NCBI GenBank assembly: GCA_900316515.1
Contig: ONDE01000010.1
Location: forward strand, 1 to 64,000
From: an uncultured Bacteroidales bacterium
Lineage (GTDB): Bacteria; Bacteroidota; Bacteroidia; Bacteroidales; P3
Direction: 5' to 3'
DNA: 64,000 nucleotides
The position numbers were made by a program, and so were the translations under genes. Below are positions 8,739 to 17,569 of this stretch, piece by piece (positions within the stretch are counted from its first letter, which is position 1; each line of letters starts with the position of its first letter). The notes under the pieces were generated by a model. That model was not told the DNA's origin, did no database searches, and saw only the letters and a program-made list of their open reading frames with translations.

Positions 8739-10499
8739 TTATTTCTCGCGGATTACGTTGCCGTGGTCCTTGACAATCATGCGGTACCACTCGTCGCGAT
8801 ACTTGGGCTGCATGGGGAAGGCGGCCTGGCCGGTGGCGGTGCGCTCGAAGCGGCCGTCTTTCTCTTTCTTGATATTGCCGTCCATGTATTTGACCAGCAG
8901 GTAGCGGTCGAGGGTGTTCCACTCTTTCATCATCTTCTCGGCCTGACGGTTGGAGAAGTCGTTGAGCAGCACGGTGAGGGCATCGCCTTCGTTCTGCTTG
9001 GCACGGTCGTCAAACTTGGCAACATCCTTGATGAAGTCTTTCTCGAGGCTGCTCTGCACACGCTGCACGTCTTTGATCATATCGCTGTAGCGGCTGTAGA
9101 CAAAGTTGGTGACACGGTTGAAGAGCCAGAAGGCTGCCGTCTCGCTGTAGGTCAGCATGTCGCCGTTGCCCTGACGGAAGCAGAGGGGTATCTCGGTGAT
9201 ACCACAGTACATGGGGCAGTAGACAGTGCTGTAGGTGTCGTCGACACCGAACCAGATGATGCCGCCAATCTTGTCGGGCAGCCAGCTGCGGCACTGGGCC
9301 ACAAAGCTGAAACCAGTCTGCTGGGTCGAGGTGGCACGCTCGTGCACATAGGTATGGCCGTCGACTTCGAAGCCCATGGGACGCCAGCGATAGGGGCAGT
9401 TGAAGGGGCCGCCGCCAAGGTCTTTGCTCATATCCATCGAGGTGCCCTCGTAGTGGTCGCGCATGAGGTTCATCACCTCGTGGACATCGACTTTGTGGTC
9501 GGGCTTGATCCATAGGGGCATGCGCTCGGCCTTGGCATCGCCCATGGCATATTTCTCATAGCGCTGCATGCCGCTGGCCACGCGGTTGAACATGGCATAC
9601 ACTCGGGCGTCGCAGCCACGCATGCCGCTGAAGGTCAAGGGAGCGTAGACATCGCAGAAGGAGAAGTCGGCATCGGCACCGTCGTACCAGCCGCAGGCAC
9701 GGGCGTAGGTGATAACCTCGCTGCTGTAGACACATTCCACCTCAGGCTCGAAGAGGTAGTCGAGGTGGGCACTGCTGATAACGCTGTGCAGACCTTTACC
9801 CTTGGCCTTCTGGAATTTCTTGGGCTCCTGGGGGAACTGGGTGATGCGGGCCTGGTTGGCATGGCCGCTGACATAGCCGTCGGGGATGCGGCGGGCCACC
9901 CACACGGCACCGTCGGTGTATTTGTATTTGAGCTTCTTGGCCAACTCGGGCTTCACAGTATTGGGACGCTTGCCGATGAGCTCGAGGATCCACACCTCGT
10001 TGGGGTCGCAGATGCTGAAGCTCTCGCCCTCGCTGTGGTAGGGATACTTGGCCATGAAGTCGGCCAGCACAAAGATGGCCTCGCGGGCGTTCTTGGCGCG
10101 CTGCAGGGTGAGGTAGATATAGCTGCCGTAGTCGATGCCACCCTCAATCTCGTTGGCCAGCTCCTCGCGGCCGCCATAGGTGGTCTCGCCGATGGCCAGC
10201 TGATGCTCGTTGATGTTTCCCACCACGCTGTAGGTGTGCTCTACCTGGGGAATCATCATAAGGGGCTTGCCACTGTCCCAGTCGACAACCTGGAACATGG
10301 TGCCGGCAGGATAGGCGGCGGCACGACGGTAATAGAGCTCGCCGTAGAGCGTGTGGCTGTCGGCGGCATAGGTTATCATGGTGCTGCCGTCTTTGGTGGC
10401 ACCCTTGGTGAACAGGAAATTGGTGCAGGCGGCGGCGGTCGAGGCGGCCAGCATGGCCACTCCGAGGAACGCTGCTGCTAAAATACGGTTGAATCTCAT
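8739..10499 (-). CDS. C69 family dipeptidase (secreted)
   Basis: 586 residues. A signal peptide ends at ...STAAA, placing Cys25 (CTNFLFTKGATKDGS) at the mature N-terminus, as expected for peptidase family C69 (PepD-like), where this cysteine is the nucleophile of an N-terminal nucleophile hydrolase. Further family features are TYAADSHTLYGEL, the VGNINEHQLAIGETTYGGR segment and NEVWILELIGK. The enzyme would cleave dipeptides in the periplasm or outside the cell. A -7 box lies 31 bases before the ATG, and the SMR exporter gene follows at three bases. Length fits the secreted Bacteroidota subgroup, which is longer than the Lactobacillus enzymes. The lipoprotein alternative is less likely because the residues before Cys25 do not form a lipobox. 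Confidence 0.88.
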   Translation of the reverse strand: MRFNRILAAAFLGVAMLAASTAAACTNFLFTKGATKDGSTMITYAADSHTLYGELYYRRAAAYPAGTMFQVVDWDSGKPLMMIPQVEHTYSVVGNINEHQLAIGETTYGGREELANEIEGGIDYGSYIYLTLQRAKNAREAIFVLADFMAKYPYHSEGESFSICDPNEVWILELIGKRPNTVKPELAKKLKYKYTDGAVWVARRIPDGYVSGHANQARITQFPQEPKKFQKAKGKGLHSVISSAHLDYLFEPEVECVYSSEVITYARACGWYDGADADFSFCDVYAPLTFSGMRGCDARVYAMFNRVASGMQRYEKYAMGDAKAERMPLWIKPDHKVDVHEVMNLMRDHYEGTSMDMSKDLGGGPFNCPYRWRPMGFEVDGHTYVHERATSTQQTGFSFVAQCRSWLPDKIGGIIWFGVDDTYSTVYCPMYCGITEIPLCFRQGNGDMLTYSETAAFWLFNRVTNFVYSRYSDMIKDVQRVQSSLEKDFIKDVAKFDDRAKQNEGDALTVLLNDFSNRQAEKMMKEWNTLDRYLLVKYMDGNIKKEKDGRFERTATGQAAFPMQPKYRDEWYRMIVKDHGNVIREK

Positions 10500-10529
10500 A
10501 TTGCTTGATGTTTAATTGTTTTCGCGGTG

Positions 10530-10537
10530 CAAAAATA
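10530..10537 (-). promoter_or_regulatory. -7 element of the dipeptidase-SMR operon
   Basis: Minus-strand TATTTTTG followed by C fits TAnnTTTGC, 31 bases before the start codon. No clear -33 element is seen. The rest of the gap 10500-10691 shows no other feature. Confidence 0.5.
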
Positions 10538-10691
10538 CAAATTAATTTTGATATGTGACGGAAAAAGAAATGCACTGCCAAAAAGGCGGCGCATAGGAAG
10601 TTGATTGTGTTCTGTTTGTCTATCGTGCCGAAAACGTGTCGGGTATAGCGTCAAAAGACTTGAAAAAGAACAGGAAATAGATGTGTGACGG

Positions 10692-11735
10692 CTATTCGTC
10701 GAGCACCTTCTCGACCCACTGGGCCTCACGTCCACCCAGTTTGCCACTTTGCAATGCCTTGCCGAGCCAGAACTTGGCACTCTTGATATCTTGCGCCACC
10801 CCGTAGCCATAGTAGTAGCACAGGCCGAGGTTGTATTTCGCCAGCGCATTGTCTTGATGTGCCGCCATGTCGTAGTAGTGGAAGGCCTTGGCGTAGTCCT
10901 GCGCCACTCCATGTCCGTTCTGGTAGCATACACCGAGGTTGGTCAAAGCCTCCACGTTGCCGCCAAGGGCCGCCTTGCTGTACCAGTGCGCCGCTGAAAC
11001 ATAGTCTTTCTCCACCCCCTGACCGCGGTAGTAGCACGAGCCAAGGGTCGACTGGGCCGTGGCGTTACCCTGCTTCGACGCCATCTCGAGGTAGCGCACG
11101 GCAGTGCTGTCGTTGCCGGCATGGCTGTCGCCTACAAGCATCAGGCCCAGCGCTGTCTGGGCGCGCACATCGCCATTGTCGGCAGCCTTGGTGTACCAAT
11201 GCTGTGCCGAGGCGGAGTCACGCTTGGCACAGTCGCCGTCAGCATAACAACGGGCAAGCATATACTGGGCTTCGACCATGCCGCTGTCGGCAGCCTCGGT
11301 ATACCAACGGATGGCTTTGGCACAGTCATGTATGGCGCTACTAGTCTTGGCATAGAGCATGGCCATGTTGTACATTGCAGGGCGATAGCCTTGACGGGCG
11401 GCACGGGTGTACCAATAAACCGCCGAGTCTGGGTTGGCATTCACGCCCGAGCCGTCCTCGAAACACAAGGCCAGATTATACTGTGCACGCACAAATCCTT
11501 GCGCCGCCGAAAGACGGTACCAATAGACGGCCTCCTCCAAGTTGACGTCGCCGCCATAGCCCTTGGCATAGCACACACCGACGTTGAACTGCGCTTCCTT
11601 CTTGCCTTTCTTTGCCTCCTTCATGTATTTCCCGACATTCTCGACATCGACAGTCTGCGCGCTGAGCGTTACCAGCGACGGAAACAGCAGGGCCAGGACA
11701 AACGGCAGAAGCCGTAGAAAGCGGGATATATACAT
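10692..11735 (-). CDS. Secreted Sel1-like repeat protein
   Basis: 347 residues. A signal peptide (MYISRFLRLLPFVLALLFPS to SAQ, 1-27) precedes about eight Sel1-type repeats of 34-37 residues between residues 48 and 330. Each follows the pattern A-x-x-WY-x-x-A-A-x-x-G-x-x-x-A-Q-x-x-L-G-x-C-Y-x-x-G-x-G-V. Sel1 repeats are alpha-alpha hairpins of the TPR superfamily that mediate protein contacts; no catalytic residues are expected. It is the last gene of the co-directional run from 18649 down, ten bases after the preceding stop. What it binds cannot be told from sequence. Confidence 0.85.
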   Translation of the reverse strand: MYISRFLRLLPFVLALLFPSLVTLSAQTVDVENVGKYMKEAKKGKKEAQFNVGVCYAKGYGGDVNLEEAVYWYRLSAAQGFVRAQYNLALCFEDGSGVNANPDSAVYWYTRAARQGYRPAMYNMAMLYAKTSSAIHDCAKAIRWYTEAADSGMVEAQYMLARCYADGDCAKRDSASAQHWYTKAADNGDVRAQTALGLMLVGDSHAGNDSTAVRYLEMASKQGNATAQSTLGSCYYRGQGVEKDYVSAAHWYSKAALGGNVEALTNLGVCYQNGHGVAQDYAKAFHYYDMAAHQDNALAKYNLGLCYYYGYGVAQDIKSAKFWLGKALQSGKLGGREAQWVEKVLDE

Positions 11736-11745
11736 ATGCGGGAAC

Positions 11746-12255
11746 CTATCGTTTGGTTATTATTACGACCATCCATATCATAATGACTATCAGGCCGAAG
11801 AAGAACAGGGCCGGGAGCAGGCGCGAGAAGAGCATGAGCACCGCCAGGGCGGCAAGTACCTTGGTGGCCAGCTGCTTCTGAGGCGTCATGGCCTGCCACG
11901 AGGTGCGCCAGCGCTGGCTGTAGGTCTGCCACCACTGGCTGGCTTTGCCGACAGGACGCCCCTTTTCGTCGACGGTCTCGGCCTCGACAGTGGGCATCTC
12001 GGCAACGCGCACTTTGATGGTCTTTGAATAATCTTTACCATTCACCCAAGCGGTGAGCGTCAGCTTGGTCTTGCCGCGCGAACGGTTCAGACGGAAGCGC
12101 TTGGTGCCCGTAAGGTCAAGGGGTATTACCGTGGACTTGTAGCCGTTGTCGATAGTGAACTCTACACGCTCGGCCTCGTGGCAGTCCCAGGTTATCTCTA
12201 TTATCTCGCCCTCGGTGAGCGAGGTGCGGTCGGTGGTGAAAGTCATCTTTTCCAT
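11746..12255 (-). CDS. Hypothetical protein, Ig-like domain plus C-terminal membrane segment
   Basis: 169 residues, not recognised as a named family. Residues 4-85 read as a beta-rich Ig-like domain (FTTDRTSLTEGEIIEITWDC, then alternating hydrophobic strands to DYSKTIKVRV). A basic linker with several Trp (WWQTYSQRWRTSWQ) leads to a long hydrophobic stretch (about 128-165) that forms one or two helices, ending in TKR. There is no signal peptide, so the N-terminal domain is probably cytoplasmic. ATG at 12255 or at 12246 (the fourth codon) could be the start. It lies between nadK (34-base gap) and the Sel1 gene (10-base gap) and is likely cotranscribed with both. Confidence 0.75.
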   Translation of the reverse strand: MEKMTFTTDRTSLTEGEIIEITWDCHEAERVEFTIDNGYKSTVIPLDLTGTKRFRLNRSRGKTKLTLTAWVNGKDYSKTIKVRVAEMPTVEAETVDEKGRPVGKASQWWQTYSQRWRTSWQAMTPQKQLATKVLAALAVLMLFSRLLPALFFFGLIVIMIWMVVIITKR

Positions 12256-12289
12256 ACCCTTATACCTGCAAATTACATGCCAACGACGG

Positions 12290-13093
12290 CTATTGGCGCA
12301 CTTCGGTGCCCCACATCAGCTTGTCGCGTATGGCGGAGAAGAAATTCTGCGTGTTCATACGTATGAGGCTGATGGTGAAAGGCGCCCGCTGGATATTGAG
12401 CTCCACGGAGCCCTGCATCTGGCGGCGGCGCGAGTCCATGCCTAGGGTGAAATCGCCAGCATCCTCTACTCGAAGCAATATGCGCGATGTGTCGGGCACG
12501 ATGATGGGACGCAGGGTGAGCGTGTGGGCCGAGATTGGCGTTATCAGCAGACCCTTCGAATTGGGGGTGAGAATCGGACCACCGCAACTGAGGGAATAGG
12601 CGGTGGAACCCGTAGGGGTAGCCACTATGACACCGTCGCCGCCATATGTGGCCACAAAATCGCCGTCTACAAAGACCTGCGTGCGCAGCAGCGACGACTC
12701 TTCGCTGCGATGCAGGAAGACCTCGTTCAGGGCATAGGCGTCGTCGTTTATCTGCAGCAGGGTGCGCTGCTCGAGGGAATAATGCCCGGCCAGCAGGTCG
12801 TCGATCATGGCACCGAAGTCTTCTTTGCCCACGGTGGTCAGGAAGCCCAGATGGCCGAAGTTGATGCCCAGTATCGGCGGGAAGGCGGCAGGATTGCTGC
12901 TGCGCACGAACTGCACAGAGCTGAGCAGGGTGCCGTCGCCGCCGATGGAGAAGAGGAAGTCGCAGCCGTCGACAGAATCGCCGTCGGTGACGGACTGCAC
13001 GGCGATGCCTTTGGCATGAAGTGCCTCGACAAGCTCGCCAAAGACGGGCTGCGAAGCATGGTCGATATGACGCAGGTAGAGTGCTATCTTCAT
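12290..13093 (-). CDS. nadK: NAD kinase
   Basis: 267 residues, slightly below the usual 290. It phosphorylates NAD to NADP in the cytoplasm. The defining motifs are present: GGDGTLL at residues 51-57, INFGHLGFLT at 77-86, an N-E pair (LNEVFLHR) in the middle and TPTGSTAYSLSCGGP, which binds the nucleotide. The start is ten bases after the stop of the T9SS type B protein gene. Nothing looks altered. The neighbours are not functionally related to NADP, so the operon seems to be one of convenience. Confidence 0.95.
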   Translation of the reverse strand: MKIALYLRHIDHASQPVFGELVEALHAKGIAVQSVTDGDSVDGCDFLFSIGGDGTLLSSVQFVRSSNPAAFPPILGINFGHLGFLTTVGKEDFGAMIDDLLAGHYSLEQRTLLQINDDAYALNEVFLHRSEESSLLRTQVFVDGDFVATYGGDGVIVATPTGSTAYSLSCGGPILTPNSKGLLITPISAHTLTLRPIIVPDTSRILLRVEDAGDFTLGMDSRRRQMQGSVELNIQRAPFTISLIRMNTQNFFSAIRDKLMWGTEVRQ

Positions 13094-13103
13094 ATTGCTA
13101 GGT

Positions 13104-14315
13104 CTATTTTAACAAAATCACAGTTCCTGTTATTGTCTTTATCACCCCCTTGAGGAAGCCCACATGCAACACATAGGCATAGGCTCCCTGTGGCACCGAG
13201 GACGAGGGGGTCCAACCCTGCTGCGAGTCGGTGGTGGTGAAGAGCTGCAGACCAGTGCGGGTGTAGATGGTAAGCTCGTAGAGTTCGCCGTCCCACCCTA
13301 CGACTTGCGGCAGGAAGGTGCCGTTGAGCTCATCGCCGCAGATTATGGCCGAAGGGCTGTACACCTCGGGCTCGGGAGGCTCGGGCACCACGACACAGCG
13401 GGTGGCAGAGTACATGGGGTTGAGGTCGCAGGCATCGGTGACCGACAGCTGGTAGCAGTGCTGCGCCCCGGTGCGGTGGAGCGAATGGTCGATATATGTG
13501 GTGTAAGGTTCGGCGGGACTGAGGGAGTCTACCTTGCGCCAAGGACTGCCGTCAATACTGCGCCACAAGGTGTAACGACCCGAGTGGAAGGTGGTGTCGG
13601 TATGCAGTTTTACACGCACGTTGGCTCCGACGCTGTCGTACTCCACCTCGGAGATCTCGACAAAGGCGGCACTGTCGACAGTGAGGCGCTCGACACTGAC
13701 GACGTTGGACTGCGACACCAACGTGTTGGCATGGTTGTAGGCCACCACTTTCAAGTGCACGCGGGTGGCACCGTCGGGCATGTCGAAGTTGTAGGCCAGC
13801 ACGCCGGCACTGTCGGTATAGTAATATTCGCTGTATTCTTCCTCATAGGGCTCCTGACGCACCTGAAGTGAATAGCGACCCACACCCGTCGGCATACCCT
13901 CGTAGGGTGTCCACGAGGCGTTCAGCGTGGTGGCACACTCGGGCACATCGGCCGTGAGCACCATGTTGCCGAAGAAGGGTGTCAAAGCACTGACGTTATA
14001 GTTGCTGTCGAAGACATGCACACGGTAGATATGACGTTCGAGCGGGTCGTGGTCGAGGCATAGGTAGGTGGTGTCAAGCCTATGGAAGACGGTGTCATAG
14101 TCGAGGCAGGGATTGCCCGTGCAGATATGATAGCCCATAGTGGCACTGTCGGCGCTGGGACGCCAGCGCAGCATTATCTGCTGCGAGGCTTCGTCGACGG
14201 TAGCCACCCAGTCGGTGACAGGAGCCACAGGATGCTGGGCGGAACAATAGTTGATAGTTGATAGCTGATAGTTGATAGTTATGGTGACGCATAAAAATAT
14301 GCGCAGCCAATGCAT
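13104..14315 (-). CDS. Secreted protein with FN3-like repeats and T9SS type B (CHU_C) sorting domain
   Basis: About 403 residues from the ATG at 14315 (MHWLRIFLCVTITINYQLST), which places a signal peptide at the very N-terminus; a further in-frame ATG at 14342 would put nine extra charged residues before it. The middle consists of fibronectin-like beta domains (WRPSADSATMGYHICTG, WTPYEGMPTGVGRYSLQ and others). The last 85 residues (YSPSAIICGDELNGTF, LYELTIYTRTGLQLF, PQGAYAYVLHV, GTVILLK) match the gliding-motility-associated C-terminal domain that directs T9SS export and attachment. The second half of its signal peptide is written by a five-unit heptanucleotide array (14247-14281). Role at the cell surface unknown. 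Confidence 0.82.
   Translation of the reverse strand: MHWLRIFLCVTITINYQLSTINYCSAQHPVAPVTDWVATVDEASQQIMLRWRPSADSATMGYHICTGNPCLDYDTVFHRLDTTYLCLDHDPLERHIYRVHVFDSNYNVSALTPFFGNMVLTADVPECATTLNASWTPYEGMPTGVGRYSLQVRQEPYEEEYSEYYYTDSAGVLAYNFDMPDGATRVHLKVVAYNHANTLVSQSNVVSVERLTVDSAAFVEISEVEYDSVGANVRVKLHTDTTFHSGRYTLWRSIDGSPWRKVDSLSPAEPYTTYIDHSLHRTGAQHCYQLSVTDACDLNPMYSATRCVVVPEPPEPEVYSPSAIICGDELNGTFLPQVVGWDGELYELTIYTRTGLQLFTTTDSQQGWTPSSSVPQGAYAYVLHVGFLKGVIKTITGTVILLK
14247..14281. repeat. Heptanucleotide tandem array (ATAGTTG, 5 units) in a signal peptide
   Basis: Five consecutive 7-bp units, ATAGTTG twice, ATAGCTG, ATAGTTG, ATAGTTA. It encodes the NYQLSTINY part of the signal peptide. A change by one unit would shift the frame. 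Confidence 0.85.
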
Positions 14316-14329
14316 TATTCCCCTATGAA

Positions 14330-14357
14330 TTTCAACTTTCAATTTTCAACTTTCGAC
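14330..14357. repeat. Heptanucleotide tandem array (TTTCAAC, 4 units) abutting the ABC transporter stop codon
   Basis: Units TTTCAAC, TTTCAAT, TTTCAAC, TTTCGAC end exactly one base before the stop codon of the ABC transporter gene and fill the intergenic gap. Confidence 0.8.
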
Positions 14358-16178
14358 TTAAAGGGTTTGCAGTTTTACAAGGTCGGAATAGCGGCCGCCG
14401 AGCGCCATGAGCTCGTCGTGGGTGCCGAGTTCCACCACGCTGCCGTGGTCGAGCACAGCGATGCTGTCGGCATTGCGGATGGTGGACAAGCGGTGGGCTA
14501 TGACTATCGCCGTGCGGCCCCTGAGCACAGTGTCGAGGGTATGCTGCAACATACGTTCACTCTCGGTGTCGAGAGCCGAAGTGGCCTCGTCAAGGATGAG
14601 CAACTCCGGGTCGCGCAGCAGCGCACGCGCTATGCTGATGCGCTGGCGCTGGCCTCCGCTGAGCAGGCTGCCACCCTCGCCTAGGTTGGTGTCGTAGCCC
14701 TCTTTCAGCTGCATGATGAAGTCGTGAGCCTGCGCGGCATGGGCGGCCTCTTCTATCTGCCCGCGCGTGGCATCGGGTCGGCCAAAGGCTATGTTGGCCG
14801 CCACACTGTCGTTGAAGAGCAGCGTATCCTGCGCAACGACAGCAATACGGCCGCGAAGCTCTGCCAGCGGCATGGAGCATACGGGCACGCCGCCAAGGAA
14901 CACCTCGCCACGCTGCGGGTCGTAGAAACGGCACACCAGGTCGGCAATTGTCGACTTGCCACTGCCCGAGGCTCCGACAAGCGCAAGCGTGGTGCCACGT
15001 GGCACCGACAGGTTTATGTCTTTCAGCACCGGCACTCCCTCGTTGTAAGAGAAATCCACATGCCGCAACTCCACAGCCACCCCACTCTCCACTCTCCGCT
15101 CTCCACTCTCCACTCTCCGCTCTCCACTCTCCACTCTCCACTCTCCACTCTCCTCCTCTTCCTCCAGGAACGCCTCGATACGGTCGACACAGGCGCGGCC
15201 TTTCTTTATCTGTGAGAAACCTGTTGAGAGTTCCTTGGCTGGCGGAATCATGAGCACAAAGAGCATCACATAGGAGATGAAGAGGTCGGCGGTGAGACCG
15301 TTGTCGCCACCCATCACGAGCCACGAGCCGAAGAGCAGTATGCCGATGACTATCACGGTGCCGAGGAACTCGCTCACCGGCGAGGCAGCATCGATACGGC
15401 GGAACATAGCCGTGCGGCGACGGGCATAGTCGCGGTTGTATTCGCGGAAGCGACGGTTCGAGAAGTCGATGGCGGTGTAGGCCTTGATGACTTTCACGCC
15501 ACCTATGGTCTCGTCGGTCATGGAGATTAGATGTGAATTCATTTCCTGCACCTTCTGCGAACGCTTGCGCAACCGGCGCGAAAGACCGGCCACCACCAGC
15601 GCCACCAGCGGCAGCATGCAGAGCACGAAGAGGGTGAGCTTGACATTGAGGTACACCAGCATGGCAAGGTATAGCACCATGGTGATGACCGACGACAGCA
15701 ATGCCTGCACCGAGCCGAGGATGCTCTCGTCGTATTCTATCATGTCGCTGCTGAACCGCGACAGCACATCACCCTTGCGGTTTCGGTCGTAGTAGCTCAT
15801 CGGCAGCCGCATGGCTTTGTTGAAAAGGCTGTTGCGCACATCGCGCAGCACACGGGTGCGTATGGTGGCTATCTGCACCGCAGCAAGGTAGCCGAAGACA
15901 TTCTTCATGCTGTAGAGCACAAAGATTATCACCGAGAAGAGCAACAACGCATTGAGGCGGCCGAAAGATATAAGCCACGCATAAAGACCGTCGAGCCAAC
16001 GCGACACAAGGTTCACCGACGGCACGGCGGCAGCCTCGCCTTCGCCGAAGAGTATCTTCAGGAAATCGGCCACACTCAATGCCGTAGCCATGGTGAACAC
16101 TACGCTCAACACCACCAAAAGCACATACAGCACACCACGTGTGCTGTATGGTCTCATGCGGCTGAGCGTGAAGTTCAT
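14358..16178 (-). CDS. MsbA-like ABC exporter, fused membrane and ATPase domains
   Basis: 606 residues. Six helices in the first 325 residues form a type IV ABC exporter membrane domain; residues about 370-606 form the ATPase with Walker A GASGSGKST (about 402), signature LSGGQRQRIS, Walker B LLILDEATSALD and switch IAHRLSTI. It would work as a homodimer, exporting lipid A-core, other lipids or drugs across the inner membrane; MsbA is the usual annotation for this length but substrate is inference. Between the two domains a minisatellite (15084-15153) inserts the peptide [15 protein letters not shown] and more into an acidic linker (LEEEEES). Its ATG overlaps the purB stop by four bases, so the two are translationally coupled. 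Confidence 0.9.
   Translation of the reverse strand: MNFTLSRMRPYSTRGVLYVLLVVLSVVFTMATALSVADFLKILFGEGEAAAVPSVNLVSRWLDGLYAWLISFGRLNALLLFSVIIFVLYSMKNVFGYLAAVQIATIRTRVLRDVRNSLFNKAMRLPMSYYDRNRKGDVLSRFSSDMIEYDESILGSVQALLSSVITMVLYLAMLVYLNVKLTLFVLCMLPLVALVVAGLSRRLRKRSQKVQEMNSHLISMTDETIGGVKVIKAYTAIDFSNRRFREYNRDYARRRTAMFRRIDAASPVSEFLGTVIVIGILLFGSWLVMGGDNGLTADLFISYVMLFVLMIPPAKELSTGFSQIKKGRACVDRIEAFLEEEEESGEWRVESGERRVESGERRVESGVAVELRHVDFSYNEGVPVLKDINLSVPRGTTLALVGASGSGKSTIADLVCRFYDPQRGEVFLGGVPVCSMPLAELRGRIAVVAQDTLLFNDSVAANIAFGRPDATRGQIEEAAHAAQAHDFIMQLKEGYDTNLGEGGSLLSGGQRQRISIARALLRDPELLILDEATSALDTESERMLQHTLDTVLRGRTAIVIAHRLSTIRNADSIAVLDHGSVVELGTHDELMALGGRYSDLVKLQTL
15084..15153. repeat. Heptanucleotide tandem array (ACTCTCC/GCTCTCC, 10 units) inside the ABC transporter gene
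   Basis: Ten exact 7-bp units (7 or 8 start with A, the rest with G). Three units make seven codons, so the peptide repeats GEWRVES / GERRVES. It lies between membrane and ATPase domains, about residues 343-365. Gain or loss of one unit would shift the frame. Confidence 0.9.
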
Positions 16179-17524
16179 AGGCTGTAGCCGATATAGTTGT
16201 GCGGGGTAATCTTCTTCAGGCGCTCCTTGACATCGGGAGCCACTTCGAGGGTGTCGACAAAGGCACTGATGGTCTCGGCGGTGACTTTCTCGTTGGTGCG
16301 GGTCAACTGCTTGAGGGCCTCATAGGGGTTGGGATAGCCCACGCTGCGCAGGATGGTCTGTATGGCTTCGGCCACCACAGCCCAGTTGTTCTCAAGGTCG
16401 CGGTAGAGGGCCTGCTCGTTGAGCAGCAGCTTGCCGAGACCCTTCTCGAGCGAGGCAATGGAAATCATCGTGTGCGCTATCGGCACGCCGATATTGCGGC
16501 TCACCGTGCTGTCGGTCAGGTCGCGCTGCATGCGCGAGATGGGCAGCTTGTGGCTCAGGTGCTCATAGATGGCGTTGGCAAGACCCAGGTTGCCCTCGGC
16601 ATTCTCGAAGTCAATGGGGTTCACCTTGTGGGGCATGGCACTGGAGCCCACCTCGCCAGCTTTGATTATCTGCTTGAAGTATTCCATCGACACATATGTC
16701 CACACATCGCGGCAGAGGTCGATGAGGATGACATTGATGCGCTTGCAGGCGTCAAACCAGGCGGCCATCATGTCGTAGTTCTCAATCTGGGTGGTGAGCT
16801 GCTGACGCTCGAGGCCGAGGTGGTTCTTCACGAAGTCGTTGCCGAAAGCACGCCAGTCAATCTCGGGGAAAGCAGCCAGATGGGCGTTGAAATTGCCCGT
16901 GGCACCGCCGAACTTGGCGGTGAAGGGCAGACGCTCAAGCTCCTCTACCTGTCGGCGCATACGGTAGGCGAAAACACCCCACTCCTTGCCAAGGGTGGTC
17001 GGCGAGGCAGGCTGACCATGGGTGTGGGCAAGCATGGGTATGTCTTTCCATTCGTTGGCACGCTCGTCGAGCAGGGCCAATATCTTCTTGTAGGCAGGCA
17101 GCAGCACCTCGTCGGCACAGTCTTTCATCGACAGGGGCACACTGGTGTTGTTGATGTCCTGCGAGGTGAGGCCGAAATGGATGAACTCCTTGAGCTCGGC
17201 AAGACCCATCTCATCGAACTTGCCTTTCAGGAAATACTCCACAGCCTTGACGTCGTGGTTGGTCACCTTCTCAATGTCCTTGATGGCTTGGGCGTCGGCA
17301 TCGGCGAAGTTGCGGTAGATGTCGCGCAGGGCTTCGGCTTTGGCGGCTACGGCGGCCAGCTGCGGACGCACCCCTTTCAGGCGGTCGGCCAGGGCAATGA
17401 AATACTCCACTTCGACGCGGACACGGTATTTTATCAACGCTCCCTCGGAGAAATATTTGGCCAAGGGTTCGCATTTCGAACGATAGCGCCCATCAATGGG
17501 CGATACGGCATTAAGACTGTTCAT
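16175..17524 (-). CDS. purB: Adenylosuccinate lyase
   Basis: 449 residues, the normal length for the fumarase/aspartase superfamily PurB of this type. It splits adenylosuccinate to AMP and SAICAR to AICAR, both with release of fumarate, in purine synthesis. The N-terminus MNSLNAVSPIDGRYRSK is the substrate-binding start typical of the family; HTHGQPASPTTLGKE carries the catalytic His; SSAMPHKVNPIDFENAEGN is the flexible signature loop with the catalytic Ser. The stop overlaps the start of the ABC transporter gene; a 45-base gap separates it from the CNNM/CBS gene upstream. Confidence 0.97.
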   Translation of the reverse strand: MNSLNAVSPIDGRYRSKCEPLAKYFSEGALIKYRVRVEVEYFIALADRLKGVRPQLAAVAAKAEALRDIYRNFADADAQAIKDIEKVTNHDVKAVEYFLKGKFDEMGLAELKEFIHFGLTSQDINNTSVPLSMKDCADEVLLPAYKKILALLDERANEWKDIPMLAHTHGQPASPTTLGKEWGVFAYRMRRQVEELERLPFTAKFGGATGNFNAHLAAFPEIDWRAFGNDFVKNHLGLERQQLTTQIENYDMMAAWFDACKRINVILIDLCRDVWTYVSMEYFKQIIKAGEVGSSAMPHKVNPIDFENAEGNLGLANAIYEHLSHKLPISRMQRDLTDSTVSRNIGVPIAHTMISIASLEKGLGKLLLNEQALYRDLENNWAVVAEAIQTILRSVGYPNPYEALKQLTRTNEKVTAETISAFVDTLEVAPDVKERLKKITPHNYIGYSL

Positions 17525-17569
17525 CGTTTCCTCTTTTTGTTTGGTTTATTGTTTGTGCACTCGCCAACG

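Noticed and set aside
15084-15153. Short-period arrays as possible CRISPR arrays
   Set aside because: Units are 7-8 bp and contiguous, with no spacers, and no cas gene is present in the window.
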